Shown one piece after another: positions 18,300 to 27,680 of a stretch of 32,496 nucleotides of DNA. Source of the stretch: Candidatus Brocadiaceae bacterium (GTDB taxonomy: Bacteria > Planctomycetota > Brocadiia > Brocadiales > Brocadiaceae); contig JACVXV010000011.1 of the NCBI GenBank assembly GCA_015661205.1, forward strand, positions 1 to 32,496, read 5' to 3'. Made by a program: the position numbers and the translations under genes. How positions within the stretch are numbered: the first letter of the stretch is position 1; each line of letters opens with the position of its first letter. The notes under the pieces were generated by a model, which was not told the origin of the DNA, did not search any database, and worked only from the letters and a program-made list of their open reading frames with translations.

Positions 18300-20205
18300 A
18301 CATATTTCATCAAGGCCGCTGAACTGCTGTTCAAGGCGCCGGAGGCCGGGAAACCGACAATCCTGCTTATGATAGACCGAAACGAACCTGAATACCCGAA
18401 AGAACATCTTTGTGCTTATTGACGAGGCGCACCGTACAACAGGCGGAGACCTGGGCAACTTCCTGATGGCGGGACTGCCGAATGCAAGCTATATCGGCTT
18501 TACCGGTACGCCGGTGGACAAGACCGCCTACGGCAAGGGTACCTTCAAGACCTTCGGCTGCGAGGACGATCAGGGATACCTGCACAAGTATTCCATCGCC
18601 GAGAGCATCGAAGACGGCACCACGCTTCCGCTTTACTACAGCCTCGCGCCTAATGAGATGCTCGTGCCGCACGAGATCTTGGAAAAGGAGTTTCTTGCAC
18701 TGGCCGAGACCGAGGGGGTAGTGGACATAGAGGAACTGAACAAGATTCTCGAAAAGGCGGTAAATCTGAAGAACTTCCTTAAGGGCAAGGATCGCGTGCA
18801 GAAAGTTGCCCGCTTTGTGGCCGAACACTATCTGAAAAATGTGGAACCGCTTGGCTACAAGGCATTCCTCGTTGCCGTGGACCGCGAGGCCTGCGCCTTA
18901 TACAAGGAGGCGCTTGATGAAATATTCAAAGGGTGGGCGCTGCCGCCCGGGTATTCCGCGATCGTCTTCACCGGCAATAATAACGATCCGAAGCGCCTGA
19001 AGAAATGGCACCTTGACGAGAAGAAGGAGCGGCAAATCCGTAAGAATTTCAAGAAGCCAGGCGACTTGCCGAATATTCTTATTGTTACCGAAAAACTGCT
19101 TACCGGCTTTGACGCACCAATCCTTTATGCAATGTATCTGGACAAGCCGATGCGCGACCATACCCTGCTGCAGGCTATCGCACGGGTGAACAGGCCTTAC
19201 GAAAATGAGGCAGAGGAGATGGTGAAGCCGCACGGTTTCGTACTCGATTTCGTGGGCATTTTCGATAAGCTGGAAAAAGCGCTCGCCTTTGACAGCAATG
19301 AGATCAATGCCATAGTCAAAGACCTCGGCTTGCTGAAACACCTGTTCAAGGCAAAAATGGAGACCAAGTCACCGCCGTATCTGGCGCTTATTACCAGGAA
19401 TTTCGACGACAAAGACGTGGACAACCTGATCGAACACTTTCGGGACAAGGAGCGGCGCAAGGAGTTATTCAAGGAATATAAAGAGATCGAGATGCTCTAC
19501 GAGATTATCTCGCCCGATGCCTTCCTGCGTCCGTTCATCGGGGACTTTACGGCGCTTTCCTCTGTTTATGCAGTAGTGAGAAATGCATATACCAAGACGG
19601 TCTACGTGGATAAGGCCTTTCAGAAGAAGACCAATGAACTTGTGCAAAAACATGTTGGGGCTTTGATGATTGCAGAAACACCGGCAGAATTTGTCAAGAT
19701 TGACAAAGCAACCCTTGATACAATCAGACAGCGAAATGCAGGAAAAGCCACGAGGGTCATCAACCTTATTAAATCCATTGAGAAGGCGGCAGAGGAGAAC
19801 GGCGGCGACCCCTTTCTTGTCGCTCTGGCGGAACGGGCCAGGGTTGTTCAGGAGGGTTTCGAAGACCGGCAGACAACAACCGCCGAAGCCCTCGCCGACC
19901 TGTTGAGGGAGATCGGGAAGAACGAACAGCGGAAAATGGAGCAGGCCGCGAAGGGATTGGACGGACTGACCTACTTCGTCCTCTGCAAACTAACGGATGA
20001 CGGCATTCCGAATCCGGAGGCCGTAAGCCGGAAAGTTGCCGGGGCGTTCGCCGGTTTTCCGAACTGGCGGCAAAGTGACGCCGAACTACGCGAGGTACGC
20101 AAGCAGGTGACGTTCGCCCTCTTCGCCGAAGTGGAAGATATTGAAAAGGTGACTTCAACCGTGGAAGCGCTCTTCACCCTTTTGCAAAAGAGCTTCCGTC
20201 CATGA
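18300..20205 (+). pseudogene. hsdR: Type I restriction enzyme subunit R, 5'-truncated and internally deleted
   Basis: Homology starts abruptly near 18300 with AAELLFKAPEAGKPTILLMI, DRNE (the stretch after the helicase P-loop). It jumps at about 18384-18390, out of frame, to LNTRKNIFVLIDEAHRTTGG, so motif-Ia to motif-II sequence is deleted. From there the frame is intact to TGA 20205: DEAH box, TGTP, TEKLLTGFDAP, LLQAIARVNRPY and the C-terminal helical domain. The N-terminal nuclease domain and the Walker A motif are gone, so no functional restriction translocase can be made. The 3' piece could still be translated from GTG 18412 but would lack ATP binding. It overlaps the next gene by ATGA. 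Confidence 0.88.
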
Positions 20206-20510
20206 GCGCCTGGAGGAATAAGGAGGAGTTCAAGTCCCGTGTTCTCGAATGGGCGGACAAGCTTGATGTGATAACACGCTCCCTGTCGGTGAGACCGATG
20301 CGGAACAAATGGGCTTCGTGCTCGACGGCCGGGAACCTGTCGTTCAACAGCGAGCTGCTCGGCCTCGATAAAGGCGTGGGAGATTACGTCATCGTTCACG
20401 AGCTCCTGCACTTTAGAGTCCCCAACCACGGACGGCTTTGGAAAAGTCTTATGCGGGCGTATCTGGGAGATTATGAAAAATATGAGGAAAAACTGCTAAA
20501 AACCGGGTAG
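20202..20510 (+). CDS. YgjP-like (DUF45, M48-type) zinc metallopeptidase
   Basis: This 102-residue protein carries the zinc site HELLH (66-70) plus the third ligand H76 in VHELLHFRVPNHGRLWKSLM. The upstream block RPMRNKWASCSTAGNLSFNS is the other signature of the family (MRNKWGSCSSxGxLxxN). It is shorter than free-standing YgjP proteins (~160-240 residues) but typical of the short versions placed at the 3' end of type I R-M operons. ATG overlaps the hsdR stop (ATGA), so translation was coupled to hsdR. Its role in these operons is not established. Confidence 0.85.
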   Translation: MSAWRNKEEFKSRVLEWADKLDVITRSLSVRPMRNKWASCSTAGNLSFNSELLGLDKGVGDYVIVHELLHFRVPNHGRLWKSLMRAYLGDYEKYEEKLLKTG

Positions 20511-20545
20511 GTTGGGTTGAGTGAAGCGAAACCCAACATTTTTTT
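20507..20545 (+). terminator. Probable rho-independent terminator, built from a GTAG-led repeat
   Basis: GTTGGGTT (20511-20518) pairs with AACCCAAC (20530-20537) over an 11-base loop, followed by A and seven T at 20539-20545. It directly follows the metallopeptidase stop. The hairpin starts after GTAG (20507-20510) and resembles the dispersed GGTTGGGTTGAG repeat type. Confidence 0.6.
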
Positions 20546-20830
20546 GAATGCCTCGAACGGTTATCGTTGGGTTCTGCCTTGCACAACCCAGCCTCACAAC
20601 TCTTTCCCAAGAAGGTATGGATGGTCTTGCCATTTTTGTCAATTCTTTGTGAAAAATCTGATAATGTGTTACCCATTACTCTTCCGCTTATAATGTCACC
20701 ATCATTTCGTGCCGTCTTTTTCACTTTCTCTCTTCTTTGATATGCAATAGTGCTGCTAAAATAAAAATACTCGCAATTTTCTTTGGTTTTTGCTAAGCTG
20801 TCTAATCTCTGTTTTCGTAAGGATATAACC
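20546..20830. other. Spacer between the defence island and the glycyl-radical locus
   Basis: A further GTTGGGTT...AACCCA fragment lies near 20565-20592. The right copy of the ~95-bp direct repeat is at 20717-20812. The GRE RBS is probably AAGGA at 20819-20823. No gene is supported. Confidence 0.5.
20717..20812 (+). repeat. Right copy of ~95-bp direct repeat flanking the defence island
   Basis: It matches 8451-8545 in the same orientation (TTTCACTTTCTCTCTTCTTT, CAATAG, TAAAATAAAAA, AATTTTCTTTGG, TTTTTGCTAA). It ends 18 bp before the GRE start, so it may instead be a shared promoter-proximal element. Confidence 0.7.
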
Positions 20831-23335
20831 ATGGAAAATCCCCACAATACCCACCACTATGTATCGCGGGAAATCGACGGCTCGCCATCAACCGTTCGCA
20901 TCAAGACTATGCGTGACCGCTACCTCTCCGAGCCGTTGATGATTGATGCGGAATATATCAAATTCTATACAGAAGCGCATAAGAGGACGGATGGACTCCA
21001 CGTCCTGGAGCGAAGGGCGGAGTGTCATGCATATGCCCTGGAGAACATCACCCCCGTTATCCGTGATGCGGAACCTTTTGTCGGGAGTAAGACAAGATAC
21101 GTGCGCGGCGCCATTCCGTATTGCAACTATGCGTGCCAATATATCCTGAGAGAATTTCGGAAAGAAGACCATGAGGCGCAGGACAGGGTTACTGACCTGG
21201 GTACCGGTGGCGGGATAGAACAGGCAAGGCGTCTGGCTGCCGGCGGCGATTGTGAGTTCTTTTCGCAAAAATTTCTTCTTTCGAAAGAGGACAAGCTGTG
21301 GCTCAAGGAATGCGCTGAATACTGGCAGGGGAAGTGCATGCAGGACGTCGGCGACCGGTTGTGGAAGGCGGCTTACGGGAAGGCCGATTATATTGAGAAT
21401 GGCTGGAAGGCCGTCCTCTATACCGCCCCCCATGACCCTGCCCCTGAAGGCAGATACGTCCTCGATTTCGAGACTGCGCTTTCGGAAGGATTCAACCATA
21501 TTATTGAGAGGATACGGAAGAAGATAAGGGAGGCAGTCGTTACCGATTATCGCTCGGCGGAAAAGATATATTTCTGGCAGGCCGCCATCAGGGTGCTGGA
21601 GGCCACAATCAGATGGGCGCATAATTATGCGAGGAAGGCCGGAGAAACGGCAGAAAGTGAAACGGACGCCGGACGAAGGAAGGAACTCCTCATAATTGCA
21701 GACCGGTGCGAGCGTGTGCCGGCCCATCCCCCACGTGATTTCCGAGAGGCCATGCAGGCGTTCTGGTTTGTCTACCTGGCCGGCCATATCGAAGGCTCAC
21801 ACCTCGGATACAGCCCGGGACGTTTTGACCGGTACATGTATCCGTATTATCAAAGGGACATTTTTACAGGCAAGATCACCAACGAAGATGCGCTTGAGCT
21901 GCTCGAAGCGCTCCGGGTGAAGATGACGGAGATTGAGTACGTTGCCTCGTTCTCCTGGGAGGGTCTTGGCTCCGGAAATCTTTACCAGAATATGATCCTG
22001 GGCGGAACGGACGAAAACGGACGGCGGGGCGACAACGAACTGTCGATGCTGATCCTTCAATCCGCCATACATTGCCAGACCACCCAGCCGACCCTTTCTA
22101 TCTGGTATGACGACACGCTCAGCGACGCATTTCTCTTAAAGGCCGCCGAGTGCGTGAAAACGGGGTGCGGGTTTCCCGCTTGGTTTAACCTGAAGGTGTA
22201 TCTCCAGCACGAACTTCAGCGGAGCGGTCTGCCGCTCCCCGTTATCCGTAAGTATGCCGCAATGGGCGGATGTACGGAGCCAACGCTGGAAGGGATGAGT
22301 TACGGCATCGTCCAGGCCGGGTTTATTAATCATGCAAAGGTGTTTGAACTGGCCATGAACGGCGGTGTTGACCCACGAACCGGGATTCAGTTCGACCGGA
22401 CGCAGATACCGCTCCATTATGCCGGGTTGCTTGAGGCGTACAAGTTTCACTTACGCAATGCCATTCACAACTGGCAACGTTACTGGAACTATGTGATGGC
22501 CGCCCATCGCCAGACGTGTAATTTGATTTATTCTTCGGCGCTGGTCAGGGATTGTGTTGAACGCGGCCTATCACTTGATGACGGCGGCGCGGTCTGCAAT
22601 GGCGCCCCTACAACACTCAGCAGCGGGATGGTCAACGTCGTCAACGCCCTTGCCGCCGTAAAGAAACTGGTTGGCGATGATAAGATCTGCGCCTTGCCGG
22701 AATTACGCGCCGCTTGTGAGAATAACTGGCAGGGGCATGAAGAACTGCGCGGAAAGGTGTTGGACGCCCCCAAGTGGGGGAATAACGACGATTATGTGGA
22801 CGATATTTATGGGGACATCTTTCGTGTCTACTGTGACTATGTGAGCGAAGGGACGAACTATCTGGGGGAGCCGTATGACCCATCCATGCTGGCAATCAGC
22901 ACGCATACCCCTTTTGGAAAGGCGTGCGGGGCAACGACGGACGGACGGTATGCAGGCGAACCCCTGTGCGATGGGGTAACGTCGCCATATCCGGGCACTG
23001 ATATGAACGGCCCCCTCTCCGCGTTACTGTCTGCAAGCAAAATAGACCACACCATGATCCGCGGCGGATTGCACAATATGAAGTTCCATCCCTCCGCATT
23101 AAAGGGCGTCCAGGGTTCGAAGAAGCTCCTGGCACTGATCAAGACGTACTTCGACCACCCTGGGTTCCAGCTCCAATTCAACGTGGTGGATAGCGCCATG
23201 CTCAGGGATGCCCAAAGGCATCCGCAGAATTATCGGGAGTTGATCGTCCGGGTAGCCGGGTTTAGCGCGTTTTTTGTGGAACTCAGCAAGTCTATTCAGG
23301 ATCAGATCATTGCCAGGACGGAGTATGGTTTCTAA
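20831..23335 (+). CDS. Glycyl-radical enzyme of unknown substrate (PFL-like family)
   Basis: This 834-residue glycyl-radical enzyme has the thiyl-radical cysteine C481 in AAMGGCTEPTLEG and the glycyl-radical site G810 in VRVAGFSAFFVELSKSIQDQ near the C-terminus. A glutamate two residues after the cysteine (CxE) is the pattern of the dehydratase/C-N-lyase branch (glycerol, propanediol, hydroxyproline, choline enzymes) and not of pyruvate formate-lyase (CC) or benzylsuccinate synthase; here the motif is GCTEP instead of the common GCVEP. HTPFGKACGATTDGRYAGEP is also typical. The start ATG 20831 follows AAGGA; an in-frame start at 20783 is less likely. The activase gene follows after 3 bp. The enzyme is oxygen-sensitive. 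The substrate cannot be assigned from sequence. Confidence 0.88.
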   Translation: MENPHNTHHYVSREIDGSPSTVRIKTMRDRYLSEPLMIDAEYIKFYTEAHKRTDGLHVLERRAECHAYALENITPVIRDAEPFVGSKTRYVRGAIPYCNYACQYILREFRKEDHEAQDRVTDLGTGGGIEQARRLAAGGDCEFFSQKFLLSKEDKLWLKECAEYWQGKCMQDVGDRLWKAAYGKADYIENGWKAVLYTAPHDPAPEGRYVLDFETALSEGFNHIIERIRKKIREAVVTDYRSAEKIYFWQAAIRVLEATIRWAHNYARKAGETAESETDAGRRKELLIIADRCERVPAHPPRDFREAMQAFWFVYLAGHIEGSHLGYSPGRFDRYMYPYYQRDIFTGKITNEDALELLEALRVKMTEIEYVASFSWEGLGSGNLYQNMILGGTDENGRRGDNELSMLILQSAIHCQTTQPTLSIWYDDTLSDAFLLKAAECVKTGCGFPAWFNLKVYLQHELQRSGLPLPVIRKYAAMGGCTEPTLEGMSYGIVQAGFINHAKVFELAMNGGVDPRTGIQFDRTQIPLHYAGLLEAYKFHLRNAIHNWQRYWNYVMAAHRQTCNLIYSSALVRDCVERGLSLDDGGAVCNGAPTTLSSGMVNVVNALAAVKKLVGDDKICALPELRAACENNWQGHEELRGKVLDAPKWGNNDDYVDDIYGDIFRVYCDYVSEGTNYLGEPYDPSMLAISTHTPFGKACGATTDGRYAGEPLCDGVTSPYPGTDMNGPLSALLSASKIDHTMIRGGLHNMKFHPSALKGVQGSKKLLALIKTYFDHPGFQLQFNVVDSAMLRDAQRHPQNYRELIVRVAGFSAFFVELSKSIQDQIIARTEYGF

Positions 23336-23338
23336 AGG

Positions 23339-24280
23339 ATGCCGATGCAGATACAAAAGAAGCGTGGTAAACCATTGGGGTTAATCTTTAACATCCAGGA
23401 GTACTCGGTGCAGGATGGCATGGGTATCCGGACAACGGTATTCCTGAAGGGATGTCCGCTGAGGTGCAGGTGGTGCGCCAACCCGGAGGGGCAGTCGCCG
23501 CATCCGGAATTAATGCACAGCCGGGTCTTGTGCAAGAGACATCATCAATGCCTTTCACGGTGTCGCCATAATGCCGTTTCCCCTGATGCCGAAGGTTATC
23601 CGGTATTTCAACGCGAGATATGTCAAACCTGCGCGGAAATGGCCTGTGAGAAGGCGTGTCCTGAAAAGGCTGTTAAAATCGTCGGCACGTACTGGGATGC
23701 GGAATCACTTTATGAAAAAGTCAGCGCCTATAGGTTATTCTATCGCAATTCGGGGGGAGGTGTTACCCTGTCGGGGGGAGAACCGCTCGCCCAGCCAGAG
23801 TTTGTTGAGGCATTTCTTGTCCTGTGTGAAAAGACCGGTTTATCCGTTGGGGTTGAAACGAGTGGTATGTTTGATTGGGGCAGGGTAGAAACGTTTATCG
23901 CTAAATTTGAATTTGTTTATTTCGATATGAAATGCCTGGACGCCGGACTTCATCAGCGTGTTACCGGCTGTGGGAATGGCCGGATACTGGAGAATTTCAC
24001 GCGCCTGGCGGAGCTTGACCCATCCAGGATCATTGTTACCATTCCGGTAATACCAGGCATCAATACGTCAGAGGAGATGATCGGCAGGATTGCGGAATTT
24101 TGCAAAAAATTAAATCTCGTGAAAATACGTTTGCTCCCCTATCACCCTTTTGGCGAGGTTAAATACGGCGCCCTGGGCCGTGAGTATCTTATGGCGAGGA
24201 ATCTATCCATTGGCCAACCGGAGTTGGAACGCTATAGGGTAATAATCGTGGAAAGCGGGATAGATTGCTGGATAGAATAA
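23339..24280 (+). CDS. Glycyl-radical enzyme activase (radical SAM)
   Basis: This 313-residue radical-SAM activase installs the glycyl radical on the upstream enzyme. CX3CX2C is at C39, C43 and C46 (KGCPLRCRWCANPE), followed by SGGEPLAQPEF for SAM binding. Between them is the ferredoxin-like insert of this family. Cluster 2 is complete (C95, C98, C103, C107). Cluster 1 reads C65-x2-H68-x2-C71-x3-C75, so the usual second cysteine is histidine. The ATG at 23339 is 3 bp after the GRE stop; a second ATG at 23345 has a better-placed AAAGG. The pair forms a two-gene operon. Confidence 0.9.
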   Translation: MPMQIQKKRGKPLGLIFNIQEYSVQDGMGIRTTVFLKGCPLRCRWCANPEGQSPHPELMHSRVLCKRHHQCLSRCRHNAVSPDAEGYPVFQREICQTCAEMACEKACPEKAVKIVGTYWDAESLYEKVSAYRLFYRNSGGGVTLSGGEPLAQPEFVEAFLVLCEKTGLSVGVETSGMFDWGRVETFIAKFEFVYFDMKCLDAGLHQRVTGCGNGRILENFTRLAELDPSRIIVTIPVIPGINTSEEMIGRIAEFCKKLNLVKIRLLPYHPFGEVKYGALGREYLMARNLSIGQPELERYRVIIVESGIDCWIE

Positions 24281-24582
24281 CGGATAAAAGATGAAACAGT
24301 TTCTCTTGCGACCGCCTGTCCGGCGGTATTGCTTATAGTGGTCTGTCCTCATAAAAATTCCACGTTGCTGTCTTATCACTCAGTAATTGTCAGAATGTTG
24401 TCTGGAATTATCAACATCGGAATTGAACAGTTAACCTTCTAAGAATGTACTTCGAATGCTGGATTTGATGGCAAATACATCAATGCTTTGGTGGGTTTCG
24501 TCAATTGTTTTTTGCGCAGCAATAATCGCTAAGCCAAAATAATATTATTGACAAAAGGCACACATTGTCGCAAACTTATATC
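24281..24582. other. Spacer before the toxin-antitoxin pair
   Basis: No gene can be supported. A CCGCCTGTCCGGCGG hairpin lies near 24311-24325. On the minus strand about 35 codons (24434-24540) stay open and end FLEG-stop, without a start or known match. TTGACA occurs at 24548-24553, but no -10 box is correctly spaced. Confidence 0.4.
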
Positions 24583-24852
24583 ATGAAGGTTTTCCGATGG
24601 AACAACGAAAAGAATGAATTGTTGAAGAACAGTAGAGGTGTTTGTTTTGAACAAGTCGTTATTCTGATGGAACGTGAGGAAGTTCTTGAAACAATTGAGC
24701 ACCCAAATCAAGATAGATATCCAGGGCAAAAAATAGCAACAGTCAGGATTGAGGATTACGTTTATCTTGTACCTTACGTTCAGAAAAGCGACGAGATATT
24801 TTTAAAAACCATAATACCAAGCAGAAAAACCACAAACAAATATACGAGGTAA
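24583..24852 (+). CDS. BrnT-like toxin
   Basis: This 89-residue protein begins MKVFRWNNEKNELLKNSRGV, close to the BrnT start (F.WD..K...N...HGVSFE), and continues FEQVVILMEREEVLE and HPNQDRYPGQKIATVRIEDY to the FLKTIIPSRKTTNKY end, which matches the ISARKAT..E tail position. BrnT-type toxins are small RNases. The partner antitoxin starts 5 bp downstream. ATG 24583 is chosen over a TTG at 24565 because family members begin at this residue; no strong RBS is visible. Confidence 0.7.
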   Translation: MKVFRWNNEKNELLKNSRGVCFEQVVILMEREEVLETIEHPNQDRYPGQKIATVRIEDYVYLVPYVQKSDEIFLKTIIPSRKTTNKYTR

Positions 24853-24857
24853 AAAAA

Positions 24858-25142
24858 ATGAAAAAAACGATATTAGATGACGAGGAAAAAGATATTCTGG
24901 ATTCATATGAACGTGGAGAATGGAAGCCTGTTAAGAATCAAAAAGCAGAAATAACAAAACTAAGCGAATATGCAAAAAATACGCTTCAAAAAGACAAGAG
25001 AATAAATATTCGGATGTCATCAAAAGATTTAGATCAGGTTCAAGTGATTGCTGCACAAGAGGGAATTCCTTATCAAACACTGATATCCAGCATCATTCAT
25101 AAATATGTATCAGGATATTTATTAGAGAAAAAGAGGGCTTAA
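24858..25142 (+). CDS. Ribbon-helix-helix (CopG/BrnA-like) antitoxin
   Basis: The 94-residue protein has an acidic N-terminal half (EEKDILDSYERGEWKPV) and a C-terminal DNA-binding RHH domain: INIRMSSKDLDQVQVIAAQE, GIPYQTLISSIIHKYVSGYL. The strand-helix-helix order and GIPYQTLISS are typical of antitoxins in this class, which bind the toxin and repress their own operon. The RBS is GAGG at 24847-24850, inside the toxin's last codons. The TAA stop falls inside the first box of an attC-like site. Confidence 0.8.
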   Translation: MKKTILDDEEKDILDSYERGEWKPVKNQKAEITKLSEYAKNTLQKDKRINIRMSSKDLDQVQVIAAQEGIPYQTLISSIIHKYVSGYLLEKKRA

Positions 25143-25196
25143 CAAATCAATCATGCGGACTTCGTTTCACTCCGCCGCATATTTCCGGCGTTATTC
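25137..25196 (+). other. Integron attC-like recombination site
   Basis: GCTTAAC at 25137-25143 fits the R'' consensus RYYYAAC and contains the antitoxin stop TAA. The site ends with GGCGTTATTC (R' box GTTATTC at 25190-25196, imperfect against GTTRRRY). Between them ATGCGG (25153-25158) pairs with CCGCAT (25175-25180). The length of 60 bp and the position directly after a toxin-antitoxin cassette match environmental integron cassettes. No integrase gene is in the window. Confidence 0.55.
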
Positions 25197-25318
25197 TTAC
25201 CATAGTCATGCAAAGAGTTAAAATTTCAACCGTTTAGAGTATGATCAACGGAAACCATTATGTCAGGTCTCCACTTGACTACTTTGCCAAAGATTTAACC
25301 CCTTGGCTTTCTTCTGAT

Positions 25319-26211
<893 letters not shown>

Positions 26212-26338
26212 GTTTGTTATTAGATTTTCATCTCCCACTATAAGTAAGTGGGGACGGCTATGGCAGGCGCTGATGCGGTCGTTCGCGTTTGCTTTAATAA
26301 TTGTATAAGCAATATTTATTCATTTGGAGCAAGAATAC
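26212..26338. promoter_or_regulatory. bioD-thiC spacer: weak hairpin, no TPP riboswitch seen
   Basis: CCCACT (26235-26240) pairs with AGTGGG (26248-26253), a small hairpin without T-run. The CTGAGA and ACCTGA-type conserved blocks of a TPP riboswitch are not found here. GGAG lies nine bases before ATG 26339. Confidence 0.4.
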
Positions 26339-27670
26339 ATGAAAACCCAGTTAGAGATTGCGCGTGATGGCATTATTTCGGACGCTATGAAAGAGGCGGC
26401 TGTCTATGACGACGTTACCCCGGAATTTATTCGGGAAGGTATCGCCAGAGGACAGATCGTCATCTACGGCAACCCCAACCGGAAGGCGCGCGTAGTCGGC
26501 ATTGGCAAAGGACTCAGGACAAAGGTGAATGCCAGCATCGGCACCTCTCCCGATATCGTTGACGTCGAGATGGAAGTGAAAAAGGCCAAGGTCGCCGAGA
26601 AATACGGCGCGGACACGCTGATGGAACTTTCCACGGGTGGTGATTTACCCGCGATCAGAAGGCGCGTGCTGGATGCCATTTCTCTAACGGTGGGAACGGT
26701 GCCGCTCTACCAGGCGGCCATTGAAACGAACAAGAAGACGGGTTCCGTCGTTCACATGGAGGCCGATTTCCTTTTCGACGTTATAGAACAACAGGCGGAA
26801 GAGGGTATCGGTTTCATGGCGATCCACTGCGGCATCAACCTCATAACGCTCGAACGGTTGCGGAAACAAGGGTATCGCTACGGCGGGCTCGTCAGCCGCG
26901 GCGGCTCGTTCCTGACGGCGTGGATGAACCATAATAAAAAAGAGAACCCGCTCTACGAGCAGATCGACCGCCTTATAGCCATCATGAAAAAGCACGACGT
27001 CATCCTTAGCCTCGGAAACGGCCTCAGGGCAGGCGCTATCCACGACAGCACTGACCGCGCCCAGATTCAGGAACTTATCATAAACTCGGAAATCGCCGAA
27101 TACGCCCAAAGCAAAGGGGTGCAAATTATCGTAGAAGGGCCGGGGCATATCCCGATTGACGAAATCGAGGCCAATGTGCTGATACAAAAACGCCTCAGCA
27201 ACAACGCCCCCTTTTACATGCTGGGACCTATCACTACTGACATTGCGCCGGGTTATGACCATATTTCATCGGCTATCGGCGCGGCGCTGTCTTCGTCCTA
27301 TGGTGCTGATTTTATCTGCTACGTAACGCCGCCGGAGCATCTTGCGCTGCCCGGCCCCGATGACGTGCGGGAGGGCGTAATGGCCGCCCGTATTGCCGCC
27401 CACGTAGGCGACATGGTAAAACTAAAAGACAAGGCAAAGAACCTGGACCTCAAGATGGGCGTCGCCCGGAGAGACCTTGACTGGAAAACGCAGTACGAGA
27501 CGGCTATCACCAGGGAGCGCGCGCAAGAAATCCGCAGCAGCCGTCCCCCGATGGACGAAGACACCTGCACGATGTGCGGCAGCCTCTGCTCGCTGAAGGG
27601 TGTGATGAAATATTACGAGCAAGACCTCAAAAACAGCCGCAAGAAAAACGCGGACCCTATAGCCTTTTAG
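26339..27670 (+). CDS. thiC: ThiC-family radical SAM synthase (HMP-P synthase, or BzaF-type paralog)
   Basis: The 443-residue protein belongs to the ThiC fold: KVNASIGTSPD, ELSTGGDLPAIRR, GTVPLYQAA, HCGIN, SRGGSFLTAWM, SLGNGLRAGAIHDS, EGPGHIPIDEIEANV and LGPITTDIAPGYDHI are all family blocks. It is the short form lacking the long N-terminal extension of E. coli ThiC. ThiC converts aminoimidazole ribotide to the thiamine pyrimidine; the close paralog BzaF makes 5-hydroxybenzimidazole for cobamides. The C-terminal cluster motif reads CTMCGSLC (CX2CX3C), one residue shorter than the usual CX2CX4C of ThiC, and no TPP riboswitch is seen upstream, so BzaF-type function is not excluded. ATG 26339 has GGAG upstream. 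hflX follows after 10 bp. Confidence 0.85.
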   Translation: MKTQLEIARDGIISDAMKEAAVYDDVTPEFIREGIARGQIVIYGNPNRKARVVGIGKGLRTKVNASIGTSPDIVDVEMEVKKAKVAEKYGADTLMELSTGGDLPAIRRRVLDAISLTVGTVPLYQAAIETNKKTGSVVHMEADFLFDVIEQQAEEGIGFMAIHCGINLITLERLRKQGYRYGGLVSRGGSFLTAWMNHNKKENPLYEQIDRLIAIMKKHDVILSLGNGLRAGAIHDSTDRAQIQELIINSEIAEYAQSKGVQIIVEGPGHIPIDEIEANVLIQKRLSNNAPFYMLGPITTDIAPGYDHISSAIGAALSSSYGADFICYVTPPEHLALPGPDDVREGVMAARIAAHVGDMVKLKDKAKNLDLKMGVARRDLDWKTQYETAITRERAQEIRSSRPPMDEDTCTMCGSLCSLKGVMKYYEQDLKNSRKKNADPIAF

Positions 27671-27680
27671 GTGCTTTTGA

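Noticed and set aside
24434-24540. Short minus-strand frame ending FLEG-stop
   Set aside because: About 35 codons, no start, no RBS and no family match.
24548-24582. TTGACA promoter for the toxin
   Set aside because: The nearest -10-like sequence (TTATAT) is about 22 bases away, too far for a standard promoter.
26212-26338. TPP riboswitch before thiC
   Set aside because: The conserved riboswitch blocks are not present in the spacer.
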